NCBI GenBank assembly: GCA_944474755.1
Contig: OX104114.1
Span: 45,635,070-45,699,069 of the forward strand
Direction of reading: 5' to 3'
DNA length: 64,000 nucleotides
From: Limnoperna fortunei
Lineage: Eukaryota > Mollusca > Bivalvia > Mytilida > Modiolidae
The notes beneath the pieces were generated by a model that was not told the DNA's origin, made no database searches, and saw nothing but the letters and a program-made list of their open reading frames with translations. The number at the start of each line of letters is the position of its first letter. Within the stretch, counting starts at the first letter, position 1. Shown here piece after piece: positions 26,201-38,200 of this stretch. The position numbers were made by a program, and so were the translations under genes.

Positions 26201-26395
26201 GTTCTTATGTTGCTCAAAGGATATCCGGATTTTTATTATTCAAGACATTTGTCATTTTCAGAGATTGATAAACAAGAATTTTTGATCGTAGAACAAGGTG
26301 TATTGTTGAAGTCTATCGAAGAAGACATGGATATTCATTCGGACCATCCTCCAACACCAAAATTAAAAAATGAAATATTCAGTCATCGTTTGTAA
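23289..26395 (+). CDS. Acylated, RHIM-like-motif FAM111-type trypsin-like protease (385 aa, five exons)
   Basis: Exons 23289-23310, 23651-23782, 24168-24290, 24670-24858 and 25704-26395 join, all in phase 1, into 385 codons. The start has a good context (ACAATGG) and encodes MGCCFSR: Gly2 for N-myristoylation with Cys3/Cys4 for palmitoylation, predicting membrane attachment. Exons 2 and 3 each encode one copy of N-[IV]-[IV]-H-G-x-x-N-x-I-[VI], at residues 21-31 and 62-72, like the RHIM amyloid motif of RIPK1/RIPK3/TRIF. The peptidase domain (about 116-375) has GTGFRVG, His149 in TALHVV, Asp208 in ELDTAILEL, the IGHP turn, and Ser305 in GASGAL; the C-terminal VEQGVLLKSI helix also matches FAM111-type proteases. 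The triad is complete, so activity is expected. The RHIM reading is inference: the third core position is His, not Ile/Val. Gene order and shared introns tie it to the TIR gene downstream. Confidence 0.82.
25435..25462. repeat. Perfect 11-bp hairpin in intron 4
   Basis: ACAGTAGGTAC, loop tataaa, GTACCTACTGT. Function unknown; could be transposon debris. Confidence 0.7.
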
Positions 26396-27519
26396 TATAG
26401 CTTTCTGTACTCAATAACGGTTATATAAATGTCCTTGTATAAATTTAAGTCATTTTTTTATTTTATTTCTCTCATGACATCATCTAAATAATTGTGATTT
26501 CACGCATGGTCACAACTTCAAAGACAACACCATCTTTTTCTACAAAAATATTTATTCGAACATAAATCACTACAGTATAATTCTTAGTACTTATTGTGTG
26601 TTTGCTTAAATGATGTTCAACACCAATTTAGAAACTTTTCAATTATGTCGTGGAGTCTTTTTTTGTGGATAGGGTAGCGGGACTACCCGAAAAAAACAAC
26701 AAATCAACCAACCTTTGGTAAAACTATACTACAGCTAAACGTGGTTTGGTGAGTTTGAGATAGAGCTTCTATTGTTTAGTCGGATACTTTTACTTTAAGC
26801 TAAACCTTCCATTTTAGAAAACAACATATGTACGATATTATTAAAGAAGTCATACCATTATTGTAGACATTGTAGTTATTTGTTTTAAAATAACATGGGA
26901 TTAAAATTTTCAAATAAACATGTTCATAATTTGTATCCTAATGGTATTTAAGATAACTGAAATAATGAGAAATTGAATAATTAAAAGTGTGTTCCCATGT
27001 ACTGAACAGATATGTATATACAGAGAAGATAAATCATGTTAAACTTTCAATTAAGCAGTAAAATACTGAAGAATAAATCACTAAAATTACGAAAACCAAG
27101 TGATAGAAACAACAAATACAGGGAATAAAACACTTGCATTGAACAGTCTCATAAAACATGCAGAGGTTTAAACGGAATCCCAACCTGCCCTATATTGTTA
27201 TACTACTACTGACAGAAACGTATCCTCGATAACAAAAACTGCATCTAAAAATGGAGAACTAACCGAAGATAGAATATTCTTTCTAGTAGATACGATTTGG
27301 TAATTACATGGAAAACGCATGACTAGTACAATGTAATTAGTTATGTTTGTATATGTGTGGTTTTTGCTTTCTTATTTTGTGAGTTTAACTAAGGTTTCAA
27401 GGATTTTGTTCCCCTTTTGGCCGTTTGAGTTATGACCATGTACCCATCTTCGGTCATTTGTGATATGAGCTTTATGAACTTGATTATATATTTTTCATAA
27501 CATATATATGTAACACTTC
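26396..27519. other. Intergenic, with a SINE remnant
   Basis: About 26612-26700 is the decayed 3' part of the tRNA-derived SINE on the minus strand ('gatgttcaacaccaattt', 'gtcgtggagtc', 'gactacccga'). Otherwise no gene or repeat is recognised. Confidence 0.55.
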
Positions 27520-27649
27520 CAAACGTGCCCTTCCCCCATAACGTGTCAGATCCGCCCACACCTGTCTACATTACACCGAAACGTGTCTATAGCGATCAAA
27601 CATCAATATCATCTTACAAACTCCATGGCGTCAACCGTCTTTTTTAAAC

Positions 27650-28200
27650 AGACAACTGTGGAACGGTTGAAGACGAGGGTTTTATCCTGACTAAAGAAAT
27701 TAAGATTTCGAAGCCATTGTCTAAGGATGTTAATGCTGAGGTATCGTGGTCGCAAATGCCGGACATCAAACAAGCTACAAAGCTTAAAGAAGAAAATTCA
27801 AAGTGGGCACATAGGAAAAATGTATTTAAAAGAATGTTTATGAGAGAATGATAAAAAAATATCTGCTGCTGTATTTCTTCAAAAAAACACCCACAAGGTT
27901 TTCCGAAAAGTGCAAACTTGCACGTTGGGCACAGGAGATGAGTGGACACGGAATATCTACTGGAGTTGATAAAGACAAACCACGCCGCGGACCATAGAAA
28001 ATGTGACACCATATACGAGAGCAAACTGCATGCAGTGTTTCCGGTTGGAAGAGAACACATAAGTATCCTTTTTAAGAAAGAAGTCAAATAGACCAGCCGA
28101 AATTTTGGGTATCGTTATACTTGCAAATTTATCACAGATATGGGGAAATTGCAATGGGCGAAGGGACAGCTGTTTTTTCCAGTGGTTTCTGGAGGTAAAG
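27650..28200 (+). pseudogene. Broken open region inside the transposon
   Basis: On the plus strand a run of about 60 codons (CGTVEDEGFILTKEI ... KRMFMRE) reads like real protein, followed after stops and a frame change by a second coding-like run (CKLARWAQEMSG ... GVDKDKPR). I do not recognise the family. Being flanked by the inverted ends described for 27520-29095, it is most simply a remnant of that element's transposase. Confidence 0.4.
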
Positions 28201-28580
28201 TACATATAATAAGAACAGAATAATTCTAAACAAATGAGAAACTTTGTACATAATTAAAGATAATATTATGGTTTTATTATTGTTTTCAAATAAATAGATT
28301 TGAAATAAGAAAAATTAATATTTAGGTTATTTAATAAAAATGATTTTCATTGTATTGTTTAATCAGATGTATATGTTGGGTTCATTATGGTACGCAAGAT
28401 ATAATTGTTCTGGACTTTTACTTAACATAAACCCATGAACAAAAGAAAAGATTCACACAGAATACAATCAAGTATAGAATTATGTATAGTTCTTATATTA
28501 AAACTTAAGAAAGTAACATATACAGAAACCAGTTGACCTATACAAAATTACCTCATAGTGAAATAAATGTTTATTTTAAA

Positions 28581-28757
28581 TGGTGTTTAACGCCACTTTC
28601 AACAATTTTTCAGCTGTATCGTGGCGTCCAGTTTTTAGTGATGGAGGAAACTGGAGTACCCCAAGAAAACCCAAACCTTATGGTAGGAAAACTGCCAATA
28701 CTTGTGAATTAAGATTGGAGTCGAGTACACCTTTACTGCAGTTAGACTAAAGTCGAA
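28581..28757 (-). mobile_element. SINE, 5'-decayed (minus strand)
   Basis: Conserved 3' part ('tggtgtttaacgccactt', 'cgtggcgtccag') and the middle part ('gattggagtcgagtacacc'); the tRNA head is largely lost. Inserted within the transposon 27520-29095. Confidence 0.75.
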
Positions 28758-29095
28758 CCCTCTGTGAAATAAACGAGAATGTGACGAGTAAGAATGAAAA
28801 AAGCCAAATTATAACACACAAATCAAACGAATACACTGTTGGCAGTAAAGGTTAAGGCAAACTGGACACGTTTGGGCGTACAAAAGAAAATAGACATATC
28901 TAGAAGATACGAATTGGGTACTTCGGCGTAAAGGAGTCGAATGGACACGATTGGGTACAACAGAGAATGGATACGTATTTATAAGAGATATGTATCGGAC
29001 ACGTTTCGGCTAGCAGAAAATGAACGGACACGATTGGGTAAGGACTGTCAATCGGACGGATGGGACACGTTTAGGGGGAAGGACACGTCATTGTT

Positions 29096-30526
29096 ATTAG
29101 TTGCTCATCTAAGTTTATGGCTTCTTTAATTATTAGCAGCTGTCAGTCAGAATACAGTTCAAAAATAGAATAAAGTGAAGAGTACAAAGTCACATAATGA
29201 CAAAGATGAATTTCAAAAAGAGAGTAATCCCATTTTAGTTGCAAGTCAAATCTTGAAAGTCAAAACAAACTTAACTGGTAAAATATAAGGAGTTTAAAAT
29301 TAAGATGATTGGTCTGCTTTCAACAATGAAGAAAATCAGGAAAAGTTTATGAATGAGATAGGCCAGCCCATTTTCAGCTTATTTTTATGTAATAAAAAAT
29401 AATTAAAAATACAGTATTATTTCCAGTAGATTTTATAAGAAAATTAGAATTTAAATTAACATCTAGATAAATTTTGGTAAAACCTGTTTCTATATATAGA
29501 CCTTAGGGAAAAAACATGGCTGAATGTGGAAGCCCAACATTTAAATAACAATCAGAACAGGTTATATACTTGTGAAAGCTTATTGTTAATGTGTAGAGTT
29601 GTTATATATTTTAAAATTGAAATATTTTAAGAGATGTAATCATTATTGCTGTTATTTCAACAGATCAATCATTTTTATTCCTTATTATTTTCATTTAAAT
29701 ATTTATGGATTTTTATGTTTTAGTATCTAAACTGATTTCGCATGCAAAGTTTGTGAATAACTGTTTTGTTTGTATATTTTCTGAATTAAAACAATCAATA
29801 TGTTTTAGGAAACTAATTTTGTTATTTAATTAAATTTCCTTATTCTATATTTAGCCTTTGTCAATATACTTCCTTCTTAGCGATTTTTTAATGGCATTAC
29901 ATGATCAACTATCGCTAAAATATATTTTCATATTAAAAGGTATCCATATGTCTTTTGTCCGGGAAACAAAATGGCTCCATAAATTCTAAACATTGGCATT
30001 GTCTCCATGGTAATTAAAACTGAAATAATATTTTGAGTCCACGACGGAGGTTGCAAAAGAAAATATAAAACGAAATGAATGTTGTGGGCACCAAATAACG
30101 TCCACCTGACATTGCAGAATACAGATAATATGACTTCATTAATGCACCACTGAAATTTTGTAAAATAAAAGTCTAATAAAAATCTGCCTGATAAACTTTA
30201 TTAGCAACTTTTTAATTTCGCTTTTTAAACATTGCAATTTTTGTGCTATGAAAATTCAATAGCATGTGCATAGAAATTCTATTCATGCGATTTAAAATGC
30301 GAGAAGTTGTTTATGTAAAGTATGCAATGCAATGTATTAATGCAGGCAATAAGAAGTTCATAGGAATGTGTATTTTGGTATTTGTGTTGCACGTTTTGAT
30401 TTACACTGTTTGTGTTACAATATTAATAATGACGTTATGTGTCAAAGGTAAAATAAAGAAATATATTTTTACACTTAAAATACTAATATTCAATAAAGAT
30501 TCACGGTGCTTTTTCAAATTGTTCAG
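29096..30526. other. AT-rich intergenic region
   Basis: No coding or repeat signal that I can support. It ends at a pyrimidine-containing acceptor (tttttcaaattgttcag) before the proposed first exon of the TIR gene. Confidence 0.5.
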
Positions 30527-30581
30527 GAAACGATGGCTGCACATTATAACGATGAAGAAACCGATGCTGTTCCGATTGAAG
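30527..30581 (+). CDS. Proposed first coding exon of the TIR-pseudoprotease gene
   Basis: Acceptor ttcaaattgttcag, then GAAACGATGG (A at -3, G at +4), 16 codons and a phase-1 donor (GAAG|GTAATG). The phase matches the TIR exon at 53231, and no better start lies between them outside transposons. An acceptor before the ATG implies an untranslated leader exon further left. No transcript evidence is available here. Confidence 0.5.
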
Positions 30582-33500
30582 GTAATGCGTAAATTATTCG
30601 CCAAATAAAATACTGAATAAATACACTTTTACGTACATAATGTGTAAATATAACTGCCAGCATCACGTCGAGAGAGTTGTGTACATTCGTATTGCTGCGA
30701 GACGAGTAGCGTCTAGTTGTGATGCGGAATGTATGCAACTGTCGTGACGTGATACACGTTTATCTAAAATTAAAGTCTGAAAAAAGGCATAAAAATGTTG
30801 GATGTTATGGGTTTAATAGTTAATATTCAACCAATTTGTCATAAAATATAGTCCCTAACGTTATACGAATTTTGGCGTCACACTTAATTCACATCGCTTT
30901 CATGTAGAATCATTGAATATACAATTGATTATAACGTCAAAAAGTAGTTCGAACAAAAGTACATGCATCACTTATATAGATAATACAGGGGTTTTTATCA
31001 CATAGGTTGTATATTGTATCAATAGCTAATTTCCAAATTTAAAAAAAATACTTACTTAATTTTAGAAGGAAACATCAACGCCTTATTACTAAATTGTGTT
31101 TGGTATCGTCACTCAAAACTAAATCATGTCGTCAGGTTCTGGCATAGACGTTTCGTAGTCTATTCTTTAATTGTTTCTGTTCTCTGTTTTTGTATCATTT
31201 CATCTTTTGCTTTTGCTTGACTTAATTGTTAATTTGTTTGGATTTGATTGTTTGTCTCATTTTCATACATGTTGCATCATTTGAAAATATGAACTGCCTC
31301 ATGCGTGTGCAGATTTAGTTGAATTGGTTTGATCCATCTTATGTTTTACGGTATTACGAAAAAGAAGGAATTTGTACATTTTTAACGGGTGCAATCACAC
31401 CATATAGTTTAATTTATTTGACTGTTCATGGCAGTATTTTACGACCCCTTAATTTTTCCTTTATGTTTTTGATTTTGTTTATTTTGGGGATTAATTGTTT
31501 AATGTCTTTAAGGTATTAACTGAAATATTGTATTTAGTGCTAAGTTTTTATAAATGCCTGTAGGTCGAAGTGTGTAAACTTGCTCTTTATTAAAACACTG
31601 AATGCAAGATCACTTCGTAATAAGTCATGGTTTCTATGTCGACATTAAATCATTTTATTCTTAAACGCTACATAAAACGACATAAAAAATCAACACATAC
31701 AGTAACACAATAACAGAATCTTGTATGTATGTTTTCTTCATTTCAGTATGTTTTAGAAAAACATGTGAGGTCTATAAAAAATATACAGTTCTTTCATGTA
31801 GTGTTTTATGCAAAATATATTTGATTACTAAGTCGCCCAACGAAAGTTTGGGAGATATATTGTTTTTGTTCCGTTTCTTATTTTTATTATTAAGTCGCCC
31901 AACGAAAGTTTGGGAGACATATTGTTTTTGCTCCGTTTTTTATTATTATTATGGCTCCCAAACGAAATGAAAGTTTGGGAGACATATTGTTTTTGCTCCG
32001 TTTCTTATTATTTTTTTTCTTCCGCTTTCCGCCAAAATTTTGTCCGACTGTTTTCTCGGCGACCGTAAATTGGAGCAATATGAAACTTAAAGCAAAAATA
32101 GGTCATGACGTAAAGTGGTGCACGCCAGTTTCAATTTTTTTAAATTGGCGGCGATCTTGAAATGGCGGTCATTTTGAAAATGAAAAAAATCATTTAAAAT
32201 CCAAAAGTTAATGGATTTCCATGAAAATTCGAACATATAAGTAGGGTATGTTATACTGCACCATATGACGCACTGGTTGACTAATTATGGCGGCCATTTT
32301 GAATTCAAGATGGCCGCCAAAATTTCGAAATGCTCGGAATCACACGTAACTTGGTTTTTAGGCAGATTACCATGTTGCGATCAAATGTAAGTCATCAAAA
32401 TTTGAATTTGATCATGGCGGCCATCTTAAAATGGTGGCCATTTTGAAAATAAAAATAAATCCTTAAAAATCCAAAAGTTAACGAATTTTGATGAAAATAG
32501 GTATAAAAGTAGAGTTTGTTATACCGCACCATATGACACACATGTTGAATTTTTATGGCGGCCATTTTGAATCCAAGATGACCGCGAAAATTCAAAATGC
32601 TTGGAATCGCACGAAACTTGGTTTTTAGGTAGATTACCATTTTGCGATTAGATGTTAGTAATCAAAATTGGAATTTAAACATGGTGGCCATCTTAAAATA
32701 GGGCAATTTCGAAAACAAAACAACAAATCCTAGAGTATGTTATAACGCACTTATTGACTTTTTATGGTGGCCATTTTGAATCCAAGATGTCCGACAAAAT
32801 TGAAAAGTGCTCCGATTTGCACGAAATTTGGTTTCCTGGTAGATAAAGTTGCTGTGAATGGATGGCTTAGCTTGAGGGTCCACGGGAGTCGTTTGGAAGC
32901 CAGTTATGATCCATAAGATCATAATCATGTTTAATTTTTTTTTCTTCCGCTTTCCGCCAAAATTTTGTCCGAACGTTTTCTCGGAGACCGAAAATTGGAT
33001 TGATATGAAACTTCACACAAAAATAGCTCATGACTTGAAGAGGTGCACGCCAGTTTTTAAATTTTGAAATTGGCTGCCATTTTGAAAATAAAAAAATGCT
33101 TAAAAATCCAAAAGTTAAAAAATGGCGACCGTTGTCAGATCTCAGTAATAGCAAGAGCAATTTCAATGAAAATTGGTATACTGATACAGCTAACTATCTG
33201 GAGCATTTTTGCCAAAAAATGGACGCGAACGACATTTCAAAATGGCCGCCATTCGTACACAACCCCCTAAAAATGCAAAAATTTAAACGTCATCCGATTT
33301 CGACGAAATTTGGTACACAGGTAGATTATGGTACCCTGAGTGTGCCACTACTTCAAAAATTTTGTCCGACTTCCGATTTCAAAATGCCGGCTGTTTTAAA
33401 GTTTAAAAATGGCGGTCGTAGTCAGATCTCAGTAAAGGCCAGAGCACTTTCAACGAAAATTGGTATACTAATACAGCTAACTATCTTGAGCATTTTTGCC

Positions 33501-34434
33501 AAAAAAAATTTTTGTCCGACTTTAGGTTTCAAAATGGTGGCCGTTTTAAAGTTTTAAAAAATGACGGCCGTTGTCAGATCTCAGTAATGACCAGAGCAAT
33601 TTTAATGAAAATTGGTATACTGATACAGCTAACTATCCTGAGCGTTTTTTTCACAACAAATATCGGACGCGAACGACACCATTTTGTGATGGCAGCCATA
33701 ACAACACACTCGCCCCCCCCCACCCCCATATTTTTCTTCCGCTTTCCGCCAAAATTTTCTCCGACCATTTTCTCGGAGACCGTAAATTGGATCACTATGA
33801 AACTTCACCCAAAAATAGGTCATGACTTAAGGTGGTTCCTTCAACTTTTAAAATTTTTAAATTGGCGGCCATCTTGAAATGGCGGCCATTTTGAAAATAA
33901 AAAATCCTTAAAAAACCAAAAGTTAACGGATTTCGACGAAAATTGGAATATAAGTAGAGTTTGTTATACCGCACCATATGACGCACATGTTGACTTTTGT
34001 TGGCGGCCATTTTGAATCCAAGATGGCCGCCAAAAATTCAAAATGCTCGAAATCGCACGAAACTTGGTTTTTAGGCAGATTACCATGTTGCGATCAGATA
34101 TTAGCCTTCAAAATTTTAATTTGAAAATGGCGGACCTTAAAATGGCGGCCACTTTGAAAATGAAAACAAAATTATTAAAAAAAATTAAAATTTCACGCAA
34201 TTTAACAAAAATTGGTATATAAGTAGAGTATGTTATACCGCACCATACGACGCACATGTTGACTTTCTATTGTGGCCATTTTGAATCCAAGATGGCGGCC
34301 AAAAATTCAAAATGATTCGATTTGCACGAAACTTGGTTTCCTAGTAGAGTTTCTGTGAATGAGTGTCTGAACTCGAGTGTCCACGGGGGTCGTTTGGGAG
34401 CCAGTTATGATCCATCAGATCATAATCATGTTTA

Positions 34435-34509
<75 letters not shown>

Positions 34510-35215
34510 TAAGAAATAGATTATTGCGAGCGGGCTTTATGGGAATTAGAACATGGTCAGACCTTATATTTGTCAATATTTTATGCCGAGCGATAGCGAG
34601 GTATAAAATGAATAAAAATATAAGGTCTGACCATGTTCTAATTCCCATTAAGCCGCTCGCAATAATCTACTTCGATTCTAATATGTCTAACAAATGTTTT
34701 AAAATTTCGAAGCGGTTCTAAGAGGACGCTTTCAGTGGTAATATTGTTGTTTGAAACTAATACGATATATCCCAAAACAGTATGTTAAAGCAAATAAAAT
34801 TGACATAAACATATATTCTCGTCATTTTATTGAATGTACGTACCTTTTAAACAAAAATATTGAGAAATCTTAACGAAATTGCATTGTTCCAGTTTAAAAT
34901 TTTCAGTTCAGCGTAATATGACGTCGGAATTCTAATTGTGACGTCATATTAATTCGAATGTAGAATTGTTTTAAAAAATGTATCTGGAGTAGTTTAATTA
35001 AATCAAATAAATCTCAGAATTCAGACTAAAAATAACTAAATTATTAACAATAACGATAATTATGGATAACACATAACAAACGGCATTTGTAAGTAAGTTT
35101 TTACATTTACACAAAACACGCAGTTTACGCATGTGCGAACTAAACTTATTGGAATTTTGACACGACTTTGTTTACATAGCTAAAGCAGGACGTCATATTA
35201 GAATATTGATGTGAA

Positions 35216-35260
<45 letters not shown>

Positions 35261-38200
35261 GTCGCCGACCACGAAGTGTCGGGCGACTTATTGTTTTTAC
35301 TCCGTTTCTTCTTATTAAGTCGCCGACCACGAAGTGTCGGGCGACTTATTGTTTTTACTCCGTTTCTTATTAAATCCCCGACCACGAAGTGTCGGGGATT
35401 TATTGTTTTTGCACCGTTTCTTATTAAATCCCCGACCACGAAGTGTCGGGGATTTATTGTTTTTGCACCGTTTCTTATTATTATTAAATCCCCGACCACG
35501 AAGTGTCGGGGATTTATTGTTTTTGCACCGTTTCTTATTATTCTTCTTCTTCTTCTTCTTCTTCTTCTTCTTCTTGAAGGGATAGGACGTGTTTTTCGGA
35601 GCTCCGCTCAAATCATTTATTTATTGGTTATTTTGTATTGTGGTTCGCAAATATTTGTATTGTTGTGTTTGGAAGAAGAAGTTCTTTCATTTTGTGGGGT
35701 GTATTTCGTATTTTCATCTCGGATTGCCGAGATTTTTGTTGGATTTAATTTTTGTTTATTGGTTTGATATTGTTCAAAGATGGCGTCGCCTTCATTTTCT
35801 AGTGTAGTAGTTAATGGTAAAACTACTCAGTTGTCGTTGAATGTTGCCTCGAGCAATACTGTGTTAAATGATAAGGACAATAGGGACCTTAATTTAATTA
35901 AACGAACAATGCCGTCCAAGGTAGGTGTTAAATCCTTGCCCCAGGCTAATGGTGATAAAGTTTTAAAGTCGCAATTACACAGCGAAAGTTCACGAGATTT
36001 GCCGAATAATAATAATGTCCCGTCTGACAGAGAAAGTTCAAGATCGAAAAATAACGATGAGATGCCGTCATTTGGACATAAGCCTTTTGGCTTTGTCTCA
36101 AGGAAACACGGTGTGAAACTAAAAAACATACCGTCTGTCTCAATCGAGCAATATGTTGTTGCTATTGCCGATATTGTCAAACCAGAAAATATAGTGGCTG
36201 CCTCTCGTATGAGGTCTGGGGTTGTAGTTTTTTTATCAAATCTCGATGATGTTGAAGAATTGTGTTCTAATGGCTTAAGTATTGGGGACGAGTTTGTTGA
36301 CGTTCAGTGTTTGGTGAAAATCCCAAAGAAAGTTACTTTGTCTAATTGTCCCCCATTTATTCCAAACGATTTACTCGAGGATGAGTTGATGCGTTATGGA
36401 CGCATAATTTCTGATATAAAACCCATTGCACTGGGTATTAAAATCCCAGCACTAAAACATGTCAAGTCTTTTAGACGACAAGTGTCCCTTATTCTTCACC
36501 CCAATGTTACATTACCTGAGTCCTTTGATATGTATTATCAAAGGCAAAGTTACAGAATATTTGTGAATGACGATGTTGTCTGTTTTAAGTGCAAACAGAC
36601 TGGTCATATTCAAAATCGATGTCCACAAAATCGACCGGCAACCGATAATAAAAATTCAGTTGAAAATACAGATGTCCCGTTTACCGCTGAAATGGTACCA
36701 ACAACTGCGACGGGAGAACAGTCTATTGATACAGACACTGGCATTGGCGCCACTGGCAATCAAAGTATTACTTCCAACGCCGTAGCTAATGTTACGAGTC
36801 GGGACAAATCTAAAGAACCTTCTGGTTCTACTGTCATTGTGGATGTCCATTCTCAACCTGGACAAGTGCAGACCGATCTATTGCCAACAAAGTCTGCACT
36901 TAAACGTAAAGCCGAAAACAATGATTCTGCTATTAGCGTGAAAACCCCCACAACTGAAGCTGTATCTGCTCCAGATTCTATTAGTATATGGGATTTACCC
37001 CCTTCATCCCAAATTTTACTTAACACCAATGAGGAAGAGGATGTAGACATAGAATCTATATCCTCTGAATTATCAGAACAAAATATGTCGCAAATCTTAG
37101 TTGATACTGAGCAAAAGCTATCAATTGAGGAGCTCGATCGATTACTCGCTGAGCTCAAAAGCAACAAAAAACCCGTGGAAAAATGTTTAGAATATACATC
37201 AAACTTACGACAACTTTGTCAAGATTTTATAGACCTTCGTAGAAACCCTGAATCATCATCCCAGTTAAAGGCGCGTCTTAATAAGTTAATTAAGAAATTA
37301 AAGGCATATGTTAAAACTCATGCTTAGAAGACAAATATACCAAAATCAATATGTATTGTCCACTTAATTATGCATTTTTGTTCTGTATTTTCATTACAAT
37401 TGTAATGTTCGGTTTTTCGTTAGTTTCCCTGAACACTCAAGGTTGTCGTGACTCTTTTAAAAGATATTTTATATTAGATTCTTTGAAATCTAAATTAAAT
37501 GCAGACATAGTTTTTCTTTAAGATACTCATACCATTCCTTCTGATGAAGGTATATGGAAAATGATATGGAGAGGAGAAATAGTGTTCTCTCATCTCTCAA
37601 CTATTTCTGCTGGATTAGCGATATGTTTTTCAAATAATTTAGAATATACTATTCTAGATTATAAAGTTATATTACCCGGTCGCATTTTACATGCCACCAT
37701 CAAATTAAAGGAGGAAACTGTTTATTTGTTGAATATCTATTCCCCCACCTGTCCCAAAGAAAAACTTGACTTTTTGAAATGTTTAAAACACCATTTGAAT
37801 CAACTTGATTCTTCCTATCCAATATTTCTTGGAGGTGATTTTAATTGTACTACCAATCCTTTACTAGATAGGACAGGAGATGTTGAACCCCACCCCCATT
37901 CTTGTAATGAATTTAAAAATATTGTTAAACGTTTCAAATTTATTGATACGTTTCGTAATATTCATCCGTATGATAAAATGTATTCTTGGTCGAGAAATGA
38001 CGGTGTCGCCGCAAGACTCGATCGAATTTATATCTCCAAACATTACAGTCAGTTTATCAGATCATCTGAAATAAAAGAATGTACATATTCGGATCACAAT
38101 TTTGTGCGTGTTTACTTTAAAGAAATTCAAAGTAAACACAAGAGTGCATACTGGTGTTTAAATACATCTCTTTTAGAAGATAAATCGTATGTTGATATGA

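Larger units (their letters stand above)
27520..29095. mobile_element. Decayed DNA transposon with GGACACGTTTGGG sub-terminal repeats
   Basis: The left end (27521-27597) and right end (29051-29093) are inverted relatives ('acgtgcccttcccccataac' against the complement of 'gggggaaggacacg'). The right 230 bp carries at least six copies of a word like GGACACG[TA]TTGGG spaced by tens of bases, as in transposase-binding sub-terminal repeats. A broken open region lies inside (27650-28200), and a SINE is inserted at 28581-28757. Superfamily not assigned. Confidence 0.6.

Noticed and set aside
27644..28087. 147-codon minus-strand frame
   Set aside because: The plus strand of the same region reads more like decayed protein; the minus frame is Ser/Cys/Phe-rich antisense with no domain.
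31890..34010. Several overlapping 60-150 codon frames on both strands
   Set aside because: All derive from repeated AAAATGGCGGCC-type sequence; no domain and no splice logic.
34377..34721. 114-codon frame with a poly-Tyr run
   Set aside because: Translation of (ATT)n and a foldback element.
35276..35767. 163-codon frame before LINE copy 1
   Set aside because: Reads through the hairpin array and the TTC tract; low-complexity repeats.
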